Notes: generated by a model from the letters alone, not told the origin. A DNA stretch of 9,286 bases from an uncultured Bacillota bacterium (GCA_946631075.1 CAMOZS010000055.1:1-9286), one strand, 5' to 3'; numbered from the stretch's first letter, positions 1 to 7,422 are shown. Made by a program: numbers and translations.

Positions 1-745
1 TGCCGTTGGTCAGGATCTGCGGGACGTCGAACATCTGCAGACCGCCGATCATGGAAGTGATCAGTACGTAGACCAGGATCGGCCGGATCATCGGCAGTGT
101 GATCTTAAAGAAAGTTTGTGTGGACGAGCATCCGTCCAGTTCCGCCGCTTCGAAGAGCGAGGGGCTGATCCCCATGACCGCTGCCATCAGCAGTATGGTG
201 GTATTACCGAACCACATCAGGAAATTCATCAGGCCTACCAGGCCTCTGGATCCCCATACAGATGACAGGAAGCGGAAGGGTTCGTCCAGGATCCCGGCGG
301 AAACCAGGAAGTGGTTGACCGGGCCATTGGTCGAAAACAGGGCGAAGAACAGCATCGCAAAGGCGCTTGCCATGATCAGGTTCGGCATATAGATGACGAC
401 CTTGAAGAACTGCTTGCCCTTGATCCGCAGGCGAACGTCGGTGAACCACGCCGCCAGCAGCAGTGAGATAATGATCTGCGGGACAAAGCCCAGCAGCCAC
501 ATGATTACGGTATTTCCCATATATTTCGGAAAGTCGCTCGCGAAGAGCTCATGATAATTCTCGAAACCTACGGGGTTCGGTCCTATGATGGTCAGACCCG
601 ATCTGTAGTACTCGAAGAAACTATAGTAAACGGTCGAGATCATAGGAACGAGCTGAAATATAAAGAATGCTATGAAGAACGGCAAAATGAAGATGTATCC
701 CCATTTCGCGTAACTGATTTCTTTTCGCTTACCAAGTCGTTCCAT
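1..745 (-). CDS. MalF-type sugar ABC transporter permease (CUT1), 3' end cut off by the window
   Basis: Inner-membrane permease subunit of a CUT1 carbohydrate importer. 248 codons are visible from an ATG at 743-745, and the frame is open to base 1, so the C-terminus lies outside the window. AGGAGG (754-759 on the complementary strand) lies 8 bases before the start. After a short basic N-terminus (MERLGKRKE), a first membrane helix covers roughly residues 15-38, followed by a periplasm-facing loop with the common GFENY motif. More hydrophobic segments follow near 75-100, 112-133, 160-185 and 222-242. The cytoplasmic EAA loop that docks the ATPase is clear: EAAELDG at 199-205 and LP at 217-218. 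It is encoded 106 bases after the binding-protein gene on the same strand. No ATPase gene is visible; in Bacillota a shared MsmX-type ATPase encoded elsewhere often serves such systems. The substrate, probably cellobiose or cello-oligosaccharides, is inferred from the neighbours. Confidence 0.93.
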   Translation of the reverse strand, partial: MERLGKRKEISYAKWGYIFILPFFIAFFIFQLVPMISTVYYSFFEYYRSGLTIIGPNPVGFENYHELFASDFPKYMGNTVIMWLLGFVPQIIISLLLAAWFTDVRLRIKGKQFFKVVIYMPNLIMASAFAMLFFALFSTNGPVNHFLVSAGILDEPFRFLSSVWGSRGLVGLMNFLMWFGNTTILLMAAVMGISPSLFEAAELDGCSSTQTFFKITLPMIRPILVYVLITSMIGGLQMFDVPQILTNG

Positions 746-802
746 CCCGTTGTCCTCCTCTTTCGGGAAGTAAGGGCTTATTCCGCCCAGCCTTTGCTTA
801 AT

Positions 803-832
803 ATAAAGGGTGGCATGAAAGCCACCCTTTAT
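803..832 (-). promoter_or_regulatory. Intercistronic RNA hairpin between binding protein and permease genes
   Basis: A perfect inverted repeat: a core of AAAGGGTGGC (805-814) pairs with GCCACCCTTT (821-830) around a 6-base loop, and two more A-T pairs extend the stem to 12 bp. On the minus-strand transcript it begins about 19 bases after the binding-protein stop and ends about 43 bases before the permease ribosome site. It is followed by AUUAAGC rather than a run of U, so it is a poor full terminator. Its position matches the malE-malF type of intergenic stem, which protects or partly terminates the mRNA so that binding protein is made in excess over permease. That role is inferred. Confidence 0.7.
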
Positions 833-851
833 CTCTCAGACTCTTGGTCGC

Positions 852-2264
852 TTAGTCTTCCGGCCAAACAACTGTTTCCAGTTCAGGATACTTTTCTTTG
901 ATCGCGGTCTCGAAGTTGGCCTTAGCCTTGTCTTCGTCTACCTTGCCATCGAAGTAATCCTTGAATGCTGTCTGCATGCCTTCATTGATACCCTGGTCAT
1001 AGGGGCCAGCGTTGCTCATGTCGATCTTCGGAGCAGCCTCTGCGAACAGAGCGATGTGGTTCTGGCCACCCAGGAATGCGGAACCGAATTCCGGATCGTC
1101 AGCCAGTTCCTGCATAGCAGCCTGGTTGTTGGTGTAATCCTGTGTGTCAACGGTGATCTGCTTCATGATGTCCTTATCGCAGGTCAGCTTTCTCATGACA
1201 TCGGCAACCAGTGTTGGGTTGTCTGTTCCTGTAGCAGCGCAGATCCATGTGCCGCCCCAGTACCAGCTTGCCGGTCCCTGGCAGACTGCGTAGTCACCGA
1301 AGATACCGTTGCCTTCTTCCATCTTGCCGCCTTCAGCCTCAGGTGTCTCGAGGGAGTTGCCGGCCAGTGTGAAGTTGATGCCCCATGTGGAGTAGAAGAA
1401 TCCGAATACATCGCCGCTCGGACCCTGGTCCTTGTTCCACGCGTCATCCCACAGGGAAGTCTTGTTGTTGTAACCTTTCTCGGTGAATTCCTTTGTCTGG
1501 TCTACCCAATCCATGACTGCCGGGTCGATCTTGATGGTCTTGCCATCTTCGACGTAAGGAGCAGAAACGTTGTTGGAGAATACACGGAAGGAATCATCAT
1601 AACCGGACAGCATCTTGTAGCCCTTGGCCTTTGCCTGCTCAGCTACATCCTCGAACTTGTCCCAGTCAGACAGAGCCGCCTGAACTTCTTCCGGATCGTC
1701 GGTTCCCAGAACGTCCTTAGCGATGGATCTTCTGTAAGCGAACAGTCCCGGAGTTGCCTGCCATGTGGTGCCCTTGAGGACGCCGTTGGAATCGGTGACG
1801 ATGTCCTTGGTGTACTGATACTGGTCTGCCATCTCATCTTCGGTCAGGCCCAGATCGGTAACGCCCATGGTTGCGTCAGAATTGACATACTTCAGAGCGT
1901 AGTCCGCTTCGACCAGGAAGATGTCGATCTTGCTGTCAGCGTCGGCGTCAGCCTGTGCCAGCAGAGCTTCGTCCAGCTTGTCCTGATAGTTGTTGTTCTC
2001 ATTCGGATTGATGGTCCACTTAACGACAGTGCCATCATTCAGAGTTGTTGTGGACTTGTCCTCAGCAACTTCCTTGACTTCCGGATAGTAATCGTTGAAT
2101 CTGCTCTGGAATTCATCGTTCCAGCACCAGACGTTCAGAGTCGTGCCTTCTGCGGCCGTTTCATCTGTTGCAGGTTCTTCACTGGAACCGCCGCATGCTG
2201 CCATGCTGAATGCCATAGCACCGGCCAGCGCCAGACCTGCGAGAATCTTAAAACGCTTCTTCAT
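852..2264 (-). CDS. Sugar-binding lipoprotein of a CUT1 ABC transporter (extracellular solute-binding protein family 1)
   Basis: 470-residue substrate-binding lipoprotein, anchored outside the membrane, that captures sugar for the adjacent permease. The N-terminus is a lipoprotein signal: basic MKKRFK, a hydrophobic stretch, then a lipobox ending AAC with the lipidated cysteine at residue 24. A Ser/Glu/Thr-rich linker runs to about residue 40. The rest has the length and character of a family 1 binding protein: acidic, rich in aromatics (for example the WYWGGTW stretch) and without further membrane segments. The start is supported by AGGAGG (2271-2276 complementary) 6 bases before ATG. It lies 43 bases after the LacI gene in the same direction, so probably shares its transcript. 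Codon use looks more restricted and the gene less GC-rich than the two glycosidase genes, as expected for an abundant protein. Specificity for cellobiose or cello-oligosaccharides is inferred only from the phosphorylase and beta-glucosidase nearby. Confidence 0.93.
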   Translation of the reverse strand: MKKRFKILAGLALAGAMAFSMAACGGSSEEPATDETAAEGTTLNVWCWNDEFQSRFNDYYPEVKEVAEDKSTTTLNDGTVVKWTINPNENNNYQDKLDEALLAQADADADSKIDIFLVEADYALKYVNSDATMGVTDLGLTEDEMADQYQYTKDIVTDSNGVLKGTTWQATPGLFAYRRSIAKDVLGTDDPEEVQAALSDWDKFEDVAEQAKAKGYKMLSGYDDSFRVFSNNVSAPYVEDGKTIKIDPAVMDWVDQTKEFTEKGYNNKTSLWDDAWNKDQGPSGDVFGFFYSTWGINFTLAGNSLETPEAEGGKMEEGNGIFGDYAVCQGPASWYWGGTWICAATGTDNPTLVADVMRKLTCDKDIMKQITVDTQDYTNNQAAMQELADDPEFGSAFLGGQNHIALFAEAAPKIDMSNAGPYDQGINEGMQTAFKDYFDGKVDEDKAKANFETAIKEKYPELETVVWPED

Positions 2265-2307
2265 TTTTCTCCTCCTACTTACTGATTCCGGGATGTTCCT
2301 GTTGTTG

Positions 2308-3321
2308 TCAGGCTTCCCTCGTCCTTACGCTGTATCCCCCTAACAGTTCCCCTGATACGTTGATCTGCTCCGCCTCAGAGGTCTTACGATGCTCAATCGT
2401 TTCGACAAGCTTTTGTACGGATCGTCTGCCGATCTCGTCCGCGTCCTGATGCCAGGTCGTCAGAGCCGGATGGACTACGCTTGCAAGCTTGATCCCATCG
2501 TACCCTGTCACGCTGATGTCCTCCGGTATGGAGAGCCCGCGTCTGCCGATCTCGGTGATGCCTCCCAGATAGGAGAAATCGTCCGGATACATGATCGCTG
2601 TCGGCGGATCGGCCAGGTCCAGCAGCTTCCGGGTCATCTTCTCGGATGATTCAGGATCGTGATATCTTGCCCCGAGTACATAATCCTCGCGGACCGGGAT
2701 CCCATGCTCCGCCAGCGCCCGGTAATAACCGTTGAGCCTCTTGCCTGTCACCGACGACTCTTCGCCGTGGATAAAAGCGATCTTCCTGTGTCCTGCCTCG
2801 ATCAGATGACTGGTCAGCTTGCGGTTGCCTTCGATGTTGTCCGAAAGTATGCAGCTGATGTTGTCAAAGGTGTAGTCGATCGTTACGATCGGTACCTCGC
2901 TTCGCACCAGCTCGATCACCGGCGCGCTCTCGAAGTCGACACAGGCGATGACGACCCCATCACAGCGACGATAGCGGCAGTGTTCCAGGAACGAGACCTC
3001 CTGTCCGCCGATGTAACGGCTGATGAAGGTGATATCGTACCCGAGTTTCTCCGCCTCCTTCTTGACGCTGTTCAGGATCAGCGAAAAATATTCGTGGGTC
3101 AGCCCGCTCATGGTCCCATCCTCAAACAAGACACCTATGTTATGAGAAATGTTCGTCTTCAGCAGTCTGGCCGCTGCGTCCGGCATGTAATGCATCTCTT
3201 TCGCAGTACGCCGGACCAGATCCACCGTTTCCTTGCTGATCTCGGAATAACCGTTCAAAGCCTTGGAAACTGTTGCCGGGGATACACCACACGCGCGAGA
3301 AATGTCTTTAATGGTAGTCAA
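2308..3321 (-). CDS. LacI-family transcriptional repressor of the beta-glucoside locus
   Basis: 337-residue LacI/GalR-family regulator. Residues 4-24 form the helix-turn-helix, with the recognition helix in SPATVSKALNG. The hinge lies at about 48-56 (AAARLLKT), with Leu54 placed for minor-groove insertion. From about residue 60 a periplasmic-binding-protein-like effector domain runs to the end (NIGVLFEDG, CDGVVIACVDFES, SVTGYDG). I chose the TTG start at 3319-3321: AAGGAG sits 8 bases upstream and the product then begins MTTIKDI, the usual family N-terminus. A GTG at 3328-3330 would add three residues but directly abuts that AAGGA. The gene diverges from the cellobiose phosphorylase gene and is followed 43 bases later by the binding-protein gene. 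It therefore probably represses both arms through the palindromes in 3363-3501, including its own promoter, and is relieved by cellobiose or a breakdown product. The effector is inferred. Confidence 0.93.
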   Translation of the reverse strand: MTTIKDISRACGVSPATVSKALNGYSEISKETVDLVRRTAKEMHYMPDAAARLLKTNISHNIGVLFEDGTMSGLTHEYFSLILNSVKKEAEKLGYDITFISRYIGGQEVSFLEHCRYRRCDGVVIACVDFESAPVIELVRSEVPIVTIDYTFDNISCILSDNIEGNRKLTSHLIEAGHRKIAFIHGEESSVTGKRLNGYYRALAEHGIPVREDYVLGARYHDPESSEKMTRKLLDLADPPTAIMYPDDFSYLGGITEIGRRGLSIPEDISVTGYDGIKLASVVHPALTTWHQDADEIGRRSVQKLVETIEHRKTSEAEQINVSGELLGGYSVRTREA

Positions 3322-3329
3322 TGCTGTCA

Positions 3330-3335
3330 CTCCTT
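3330..3335 (-). promoter_or_regulatory. Ribosome binding site that favours the TTG start of the LacI gene
   Basis: AAGGAG on the minus strand, 8 bases before the TTG at 3321. Its last G is the first base of the alternative GTG codon (3330-3328), leaving essentially no spacer for that start. This makes TTG the more likely initiation codon. Confidence 0.6.
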
Positions 3336-3362
3336 CCTGCGGTGATTTCCCCTTACTGTTAG

Positions 3363-3376
3363 CGAATACGTTTTCG
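3363..3376. promoter_or_regulatory. Predicted LacI-type operator O1 (repressor-gene side)
   Basis: CGAATACGTTTTCG is a 14-base palindrome with 6 of 7 pairs matching around a central CG, typical of LacI-family operators. It lies immediately downstream of the minus-strand -10 box at 3384-3389, where bound repressor would block transcription of the regulator and transporter genes. Read on the minus strand (CGAAAACGTATTCG), it matches operator O2 at 11 of 14 positions. A CcpA catabolite site (cre) looks similar and cannot be excluded. Confidence 0.6.
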
Positions 3377-3383
3377 TGATTTC

Positions 3384-3412
3384 ATTGTATCCTGTTTTTA
3401 TTCTGCCGTCAA
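3384..3412 (-). promoter_or_regulatory. Predicted sigma-A promoter for the LacI-transporter operon
   Basis: On the minus strand, TTGACG (3412-3407) and TACAAT (3389-3384) are separated by exactly 17 bases. This is a near-consensus vegetative promoter with a predicted start near 3377. It is the only strong candidate upstream of the repressor gene, and the 43-base gap before the binding-protein gene leaves little room for a separate promoter there. Confidence 0.7.
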
Positions 3413-3420
3413 CTATAAAT

Positions 3421-3434
3421 TTCAAACGATTTCG
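3421..3434. promoter_or_regulatory. Possible auxiliary operator O3 in the middle of the divergent region
   Basis: TTCAAACGATTTCG shares the AAACG and TTTC blocks with operator O2 (9 of 14 positions identical) but is a less perfect palindrome. It lies between the two divergent promoters, upstream of both -35 boxes. It could be an auxiliary repressor site or a degenerate cre site. The evidence is weak. Confidence 0.3.
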
Positions 3435-3443
3435 TAAAAGATA

Positions 3444-3473
3444 TTTACTTTTGCCACCCCGATACTGTATAAT
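3444..3473 (+). promoter_or_regulatory. Predicted sigma-A promoter for the cellobiose phosphorylase operon
   Basis: A perfect TATAAT -10 box at 3468-3473 is preceded, 18 bases away, by TTTACT (3444-3449, 4 of 6 to TTGACA). The start would fall near 3480, giving a leader of about 60 bases before the phosphorylase ATG. The weak -35 box fits a promoter that is tightly regulated. Confidence 0.6.
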
Positions 3474-3487
3474 GGCGGTAATTTCAA

Positions 3488-3501
3488 CGAAAACGGTTTC
3501 T
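3488..3501. promoter_or_regulatory. Predicted LacI-type operator O2 (phosphorylase side)
   Basis: CGAAAACGGTTTCT is an imperfect palindrome centred on CG (5 of 6 pairs in the inner 12 bases). It lies about 8-21 bases after the predicted plus-strand transcription start, a classic repression position. It is closely related to O1. It also fits the general cre consensus for CcpA at most positions, so it may serve catabolite repression instead of, or as well as, the local repressor. Confidence 0.6.
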
Positions 3502-3541
3502 TTCAAATGTTAAAAAATATTTCTGACCTGGAGGACCATAT

Positions 3542-5977
3542 ATGAAATTCGGATATTTTGACGACGACCACAGAGAATATGTTATCACAACGCCTCAGAC
3601 TCCCCTGCCCTGGATCAACTATCTGGGCTCGGGCGAGTTCTTCCGTCTGATCTCCAACACCGGCGGCGGCTACTGTTTTTACAGGGACGCCAGACTTTTG
3701 CGGCTGACCCGCTACCGCTACAATAACAGCCCCCTGGACAGCAACGGTATCTACTATTATATAAAGGCTGGAGAAACAGTCTGGAATCCGGGCTGGCAGC
3801 CGACCCAGACTGATCTGGACCGCTACAGCTGCCGTCACGGCCTGGGATATACCGTGATCGAAGGCGCAAAAGACGGGATCTGCGCCCGCCAGGAAGTCTT
3901 CGTTCCTCTGGAGGATCCCTGCGAACTGACCCGGATCAGCCTGACGAACGAAAGCAACGAAACTAAAGAGCTGGACCTCTTCAGCTACGTCGAGTTCTGC
4001 CTCTGGGATGCCAACGATGACGCGACCAACTTCCAGAGAAACTACTCCATCGGCGAAGTCGAAGTGGAGGGCAGCGAGATCTATCATAAGAGCGAATACC
4101 GGGAAAGACGCCGGCATTTCGCCGTCTTTTCCGTCAATTCCCCCATCGACGGCTTCGATACTGACCGGGATGAATTCGCGGGCACCTACGGCAGCCCCGC
4201 GGCTCCCGCCTCTGTCCTGGAAGGCAAAAGCAGATGCAGTATCGCCCACGGATGGGCTCCGGTGGGAAGCCACCACATCCACCTGCAGCTGGCTCCAGGC
4301 GAAACTGTTTCGCGGATTTTCGTCCTGGCCTACTGCGAAAACCCGAAAGATAAGAAATTCGTTTCGCCGGGCGTGATCAACAAGGCACCTGCCCAGGAGA
4401 TCCTGTCCCGTTACCGGACTGACGCCCAGTTCGACGCAGCTCTCAGTGAACTGAAGGAGTACTGGACGAAACTGCTTTCGTCCTATCATATCGAAAGCAG
4501 CGACGAGAGACTGAACCGTCTGGTCAACGTCTGGAATCAGTACCAGTGCATGGTCACCTTCAACATGAGCCGGTCGGCCAGCTACTTTGAAAGCGGCATG
4601 GGCCGGGGCATGGGCTTCCGCGACTCCTGTCAGGACCTGCTGGGATTCGTCCATCTGATCCCCGAACGGGCCAGAGAACGGATCCTTGACATCGCCAGCA
4701 CCCAGTTCCCCGACGGCAGCGCCTATCACCAGTATCAGCCTCTGACCAAGAGAGGTAATATGAGCGTCGGCAGCGGATTCAACGACGATCCGCTGTGGCT
4801 GATCGCCGGCACCAGCGCCTATCTGCGGGAAACGGGCGATTATTCCATCCTGGACGAACCCTGTCCCTTTGACAATGATCCGGACAACACCGCTCCACTG
4901 ATGGAGCACCTGCGCCGGAGTGTAAACTACACCAGGACACATTTGGGTCCCCATAAACTGCCCCTGATCGGACGGGCTGACTGGAACGACTGCCTGAACC
5001 TGAACTGTTTCTCCGAGGAACCGGGAGAAAGCTTCCAGATCACCGGACCCAGCGAGGGCCCTGTGGCGGAAAGCGTCTTCATCGCCGGCATGTTCGTCAA
5101 ATATGGCCGGGAATACGCGGATATCTGCTCGGCCATCGGCCTTGACGGCGAAGCAGAAGAGATCCACCGTGACGTGAAGGCTATGACAGAAACGACTCTG
5201 GATGCCGGATGGGACGGGGCCTGGTTCCGCAGGGCCTATGACGCCTTTTCCAACCCTGTCGGCTCCAGCCTTTGCGAAGAAGGCAGGATCTTCATCGAGC
5301 CCCAGGGCATGTGCGTCATGGCCGGCATCGGTCTGGAGACCGGTCAGGCCCAGCAGGCTCTGGACAGCGTACAGGAGCATCTGGAGACCGAGTACGGCCT
5401 GGTCCTCCTGCAGCCCGCCTATACGGTCTATCATCCGGAGCTTGGCGAGATCACATCCTATCCGCCGGGCTATAAGGAAAACGCCGGCATCTTCTGCCAC
5501 AACAACCCCTGGGTCGTCTGCGCGGAGACTCAGCTTGGGCATGGAGGAAGAGCTTTTGACCTCTTCCGCAGGACCTGCCCCATCTACCTGGAGGACATCA
5601 GCGAGATCCACCGGACCGAGCCCTATGTCTACTGCCAGATGATCGCCGGCAAGGACGCAGCGAAACCGGGCGAGGGCAAGAACAGCTGGCTCACCGGTAC
5701 AGCCGCCTGGACCTTTACCAGCATCAGCCAGTACATTCTCGGGATCCAGCCCCGGCTGGACGGCCTGATGGTCGATCCCTGCATTCCGGCGGACTGGACA
5801 GGCTTCACCTGCACCCGGAAGTACAGAGGGGTGGCCTATAACATCACCGTTTCCAATCCGGACGGGGTCGAAAAGGGAATCCGGTCCATGACGGCGGACG
5901 GTGCTCCCGTCACCGGCACCATGCTCCCTCTGGCTCCTGCCGGGAGCACGGTCGATGTGCAGGTGGTAATGGGATAG
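3542..5977 (+). CDS. cbp: Cellobiose phosphorylase (GH94)
   Basis: 811-residue cytoplasmic inverting phosphorylase (EC 2.4.1.20): cellobiose + phosphate gives alpha-glucose-1-phosphate + glucose. From memory, the sequence tracks the 811-residue Clostridium thermocellum enzyme nearly end to end, including the N-terminal MKFGYFDD and VITTP stretches, NTGGGYCFYRDARL, WNQYQCMVTFNMSRSASYFE and YPPGYKENAGIFCHNN. Expected layout: an N-terminal beta-sandwich to about residue 270, a helical linker, an (alpha/alpha)6 barrel at about 320-735, and a small C-terminal beta domain. The DWND motif lies at 480-483; by family comparison its second Asp, D483, is the general acid. There is no signal peptide. The start is supported by GGAGG (3530-3534) 7 bases upstream. 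It is the first gene of a two-gene operon with the GH1 enzyme and is probably controlled through operator O2. Cellodextrin phosphorylase is unlikely because that enzyme is much longer (nearly 1000 residues). Confidence 0.96.
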   Translation: MKFGYFDDDHREYVITTPQTPLPWINYLGSGEFFRLISNTGGGYCFYRDARLLRLTRYRYNNSPLDSNGIYYYIKAGETVWNPGWQPTQTDLDRYSCRHGLGYTVIEGAKDGICARQEVFVPLEDPCELTRISLTNESNETKELDLFSYVEFCLWDANDDATNFQRNYSIGEVEVEGSEIYHKSEYRERRRHFAVFSVNSPIDGFDTDRDEFAGTYGSPAAPASVLEGKSRCSIAHGWAPVGSHHIHLQLAPGETVSRIFVLAYCENPKDKKFVSPGVINKAPAQEILSRYRTDAQFDAALSELKEYWTKLLSSYHIESSDERLNRLVNVWNQYQCMVTFNMSRSASYFESGMGRGMGFRDSCQDLLGFVHLIPERARERILDIASTQFPDGSAYHQYQPLTKRGNMSVGSGFNDDPLWLIAGTSAYLRETGDYSILDEPCPFDNDPDNTAPLMEHLRRSVNYTRTHLGPHKLPLIGRADWNDCLNLNCFSEEPGESFQITGPSEGPVAESVFIAGMFVKYGREYADICSAIGLDGEAEEIHRDVKAMTETTLDAGWDGAWFRRAYDAFSNPVGSSLCEEGRIFIEPQGMCVMAGIGLETGQAQQALDSVQEHLETEYGLVLLQPAYTVYHPELGEITSYPPGYKENAGIFCHNNPWVVCAETQLGHGGRAFDLFRRTCPIYLEDISEIHRTEPYVYCQMIAGKDAAKPGEGKNSWLTGTAAWTFTSISQYILGIQPRLDGLMVDPCIPADWTGFTCTRKYRGVAYNITVSNPDGVEKGIRSMTADGAPVTGTMLPLAPAGSTVDVQVVMG

Positions 5978-5992
5978 CAGAGGAGGCTTGAG

Positions 5993-7354
5993 ATGAAACT
6001 GGAATTTCCGAAAGGCTTTATCTGGGGCTGCGCCAGCGCCTCCTATCAGATCGAGGGTGCCCCTGCGGAAGATGGCAAGGGTCCGTCCATCTGGGACGTG
6101 TTCAGCCATAAACCGGGAGCGATCGCTGGCGGATTCACCGGCGACGTGGCCTGCGACGCCTACCACCGGCTGGATGAAGACCTGGACCTGATGGGGAATC
6201 TGGGCATCCCCAACTACCGATTCAGCATAAGCTGGCCCCGGGTCATCCCTCAGGGGACCGGCCCGGTAAATGAGGCAGGCCTTGCCTATTACGACCGTGT
6301 CGTGGACGGCTGCCTGGCCCGGGGGATCACCCCCTGGATCACCCTCTACCACTGGGATCTTCCTCAGGCCCTCCAGGACAAGGGCGGATGGGAATCGCGG
6401 GAAACGGCGGAGGCTTTCGCCGGATTCGCCCGGCTGATCGCCGATCATTTCCGGGAACGGGTCCATCACATCATGACCATCAATGAGCCCCAGATCATCG
6501 TCGGTCTGGGATACGGGGCCGGCCTTCACGCTCCGGGCCTGAAACTGCCGGCAGACCGTCTCTTCGCCTGCTGGCACAATGTAATGCTGGCCCACGGCCT
6601 GGCGTCAAAAGAGATCCGCCTCTCATCCCCGGATTACCGGATCGGCCTCTCTTCCACCGGCGCTCTGGGTTATATTGCGGACCATACCGAGGAGACTCCC
6701 GCCGACCTGCCTGAATTCAGTTTCCATACACTGAAACCGGACGAGCCGGCCGACCCTTCCAGCTACTGCTGGTTCAACCACCACTGGTTCCTGGATCCGG
6801 TCTGCCTGGGCCATTATCCGGACGATCCGGACTCTCCCTGGGCTTCCTGCGCTGAAGGAGTCAGCCAGTCTGACCTGGACCTGATCTGCCAGCCGCCGGA
6901 CTTCATCGGCATGAATATCTACAACGGGACAGAACTTGATCCTCAGCGGGGCTACGCTCCGGCACCCAAATATCCGGGCTATCCCCGGACTTCTCTGAAG
7001 TGGCCGGTCACACCGGAAGTCATGTACTGGGGATGCCGGCAGATCTACGAGCGTTACGGTCTTCCGATCTGCATCACCGAAAACGGCCAGGGCTGCCATG
7101 ACCGGATCTTCCTGGACGGAAAGGTCCACGATCCCGACCGGATCGATCTGCTGCACCGCTATCTGGGAGAGCTGTCCGCGGTCTGCGCCGACGGTGTCCC
7201 TGTCCTTGGCTATTTCCACTGGTCCTTCACTGACAATCTGGAATGGCACTCCGGCTACGATGACCGGTTCGGCCTGATCTACGTGGATTACCGGGATCAG
7301 CGCAGGATCCCCAAGGACAGCGCCCGTTGGTATTCGGACCTGATCCATCGATGA
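5993..7354 (+). CDS. GH1 beta-glucosidase (non-phospho type)
   Basis: 453-residue cytoplasmic retaining beta-glucosidase, full family length. It hydrolyses terminal beta-glucosyl residues from cellobiose, cello-oligosaccharides or aryl beta-glucosides. The acid/base is E165 in TINEP and the nucleophile is E363 in ITENG. The sugar-binding residues Q19 (SASYQIEG) and H120 (YHWDLPQ) are also present. Near the C-terminus, DNLEWHSGYDDRFGLIYVDY carries the Glu-Trp pair of true beta-glucosidases rather than the Ser/Lys/Tyr phosphate-binding set of 6-phospho-beta-glucosidases, which agrees with ABC rather than PTS uptake. The start is supported by AGGAGG (5981-5986) 6 bases before ATG. It begins 15 bases after the phosphorylase stop, so the two genes are co-transcribed. 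With the phosphorylase it gives the cell both a phosphorolytic and a hydrolytic route. No signal peptide is seen. Confidence 0.96.
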   Translation: MKLEFPKGFIWGCASASYQIEGAPAEDGKGPSIWDVFSHKPGAIAGGFTGDVACDAYHRLDEDLDLMGNLGIPNYRFSISWPRVIPQGTGPVNEAGLAYYDRVVDGCLARGITPWITLYHWDLPQALQDKGGWESRETAEAFAGFARLIADHFRERVHHIMTINEPQIIVGLGYGAGLHAPGLKLPADRLFACWHNVMLAHGLASKEIRLSSPDYRIGLSSTGALGYIADHTEETPADLPEFSFHTLKPDEPADPSSYCWFNHHWFLDPVCLGHYPDDPDSPWASCAEGVSQSDLDLICQPPDFIGMNIYNGTELDPQRGYAPAPKYPGYPRTSLKWPVTPEVMYWGCRQIYERYGLPICITENGQGCHDRIFLDGKVHDPDRIDLLHRYLGELSAVCADGVPVLGYFHWSFTDNLEWHSGYDDRFGLIYVDYRDQRRIPKDSARWYSDLIHR

Positions 7355-7393
7355 GCCTTCATCCTCCGGGATCAGCGGCCCTCCTTTGCTCCA

Positions 7394-7422
7394 TAGACGG
7401 AGCACGCACTTTCGTGTATAAT
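7394..7422 (+). promoter_or_regulatory. Predicted promoter for the fused aminotransferase gene
   Basis: A perfect TATAAT (7417-7422) lies 17 bases after TAGACG (7394-7399, 4 of 6 to TTGACA). The predicted start near 7429 gives a leader of about 34 bases before the ATG at 7463. This suggests the aminotransferase gene is transcribed separately from the beta-glucoside operon. A 6-bp inverted repeat (TGCTCC 7387-7392, GGAGCA 7399-7404) overlaps the -35 box and might be a small operator or a weak stem. Confidence 0.5.

Noticed and set aside
204..500. A 98-codon minus-strand frame in the left end
   Set aside because: It is out of frame with the permease, whose EAA motif and membrane helices are in the frame starting at 745.
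1056..2285. A 409-codon plus-strand open frame opposite the binding-protein gene
   Set aside because: It is antisense to a well-supported lipoprotein gene, with no ribosome site or family resemblance.
2281..2310. CCTG/CAGG inverted repeat near the end of the LacI gene as a terminator
   Set aside because: It has only 4 bp and no U-run, and the binding-protein gene follows 43 bases later, so it is unlikely to be functional.
3451..3456. TTGCCA as the -35 box of the phosphorylase promoter
   Set aside because: It is only 11 bases from the TATAAT, too short for sigma-A; TTTACT at 3444 gives an acceptable 18-base spacer.
3503..6595. A 1030-codon open frame on the minus strand opposite the phosphorylase and beta-glucosidase genes
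   Set aside because: It is antisense to two clearly recognised enzymes, spans their gene boundary, has no recognisable domain, and its low-complexity Gly/Ala/Val/Asp-rich product is typical of the complement of GC-rich codons.
5993..7354. 6-phospho-beta-glucosidase
   Set aside because: The C-terminal motif carries Glu-Trp followed by HSGYDDRFG rather than the phosphate-binding set, and no PTS genes are nearby.
7387..7404. TGCTCC/GGAGCA hairpin as a terminator for the beta-glucosidase operon
   Set aside because: It has only 6 bp, no T-run follows, and it overlaps the predicted -35 box of the next gene. No convincing terminator was found after 7354.
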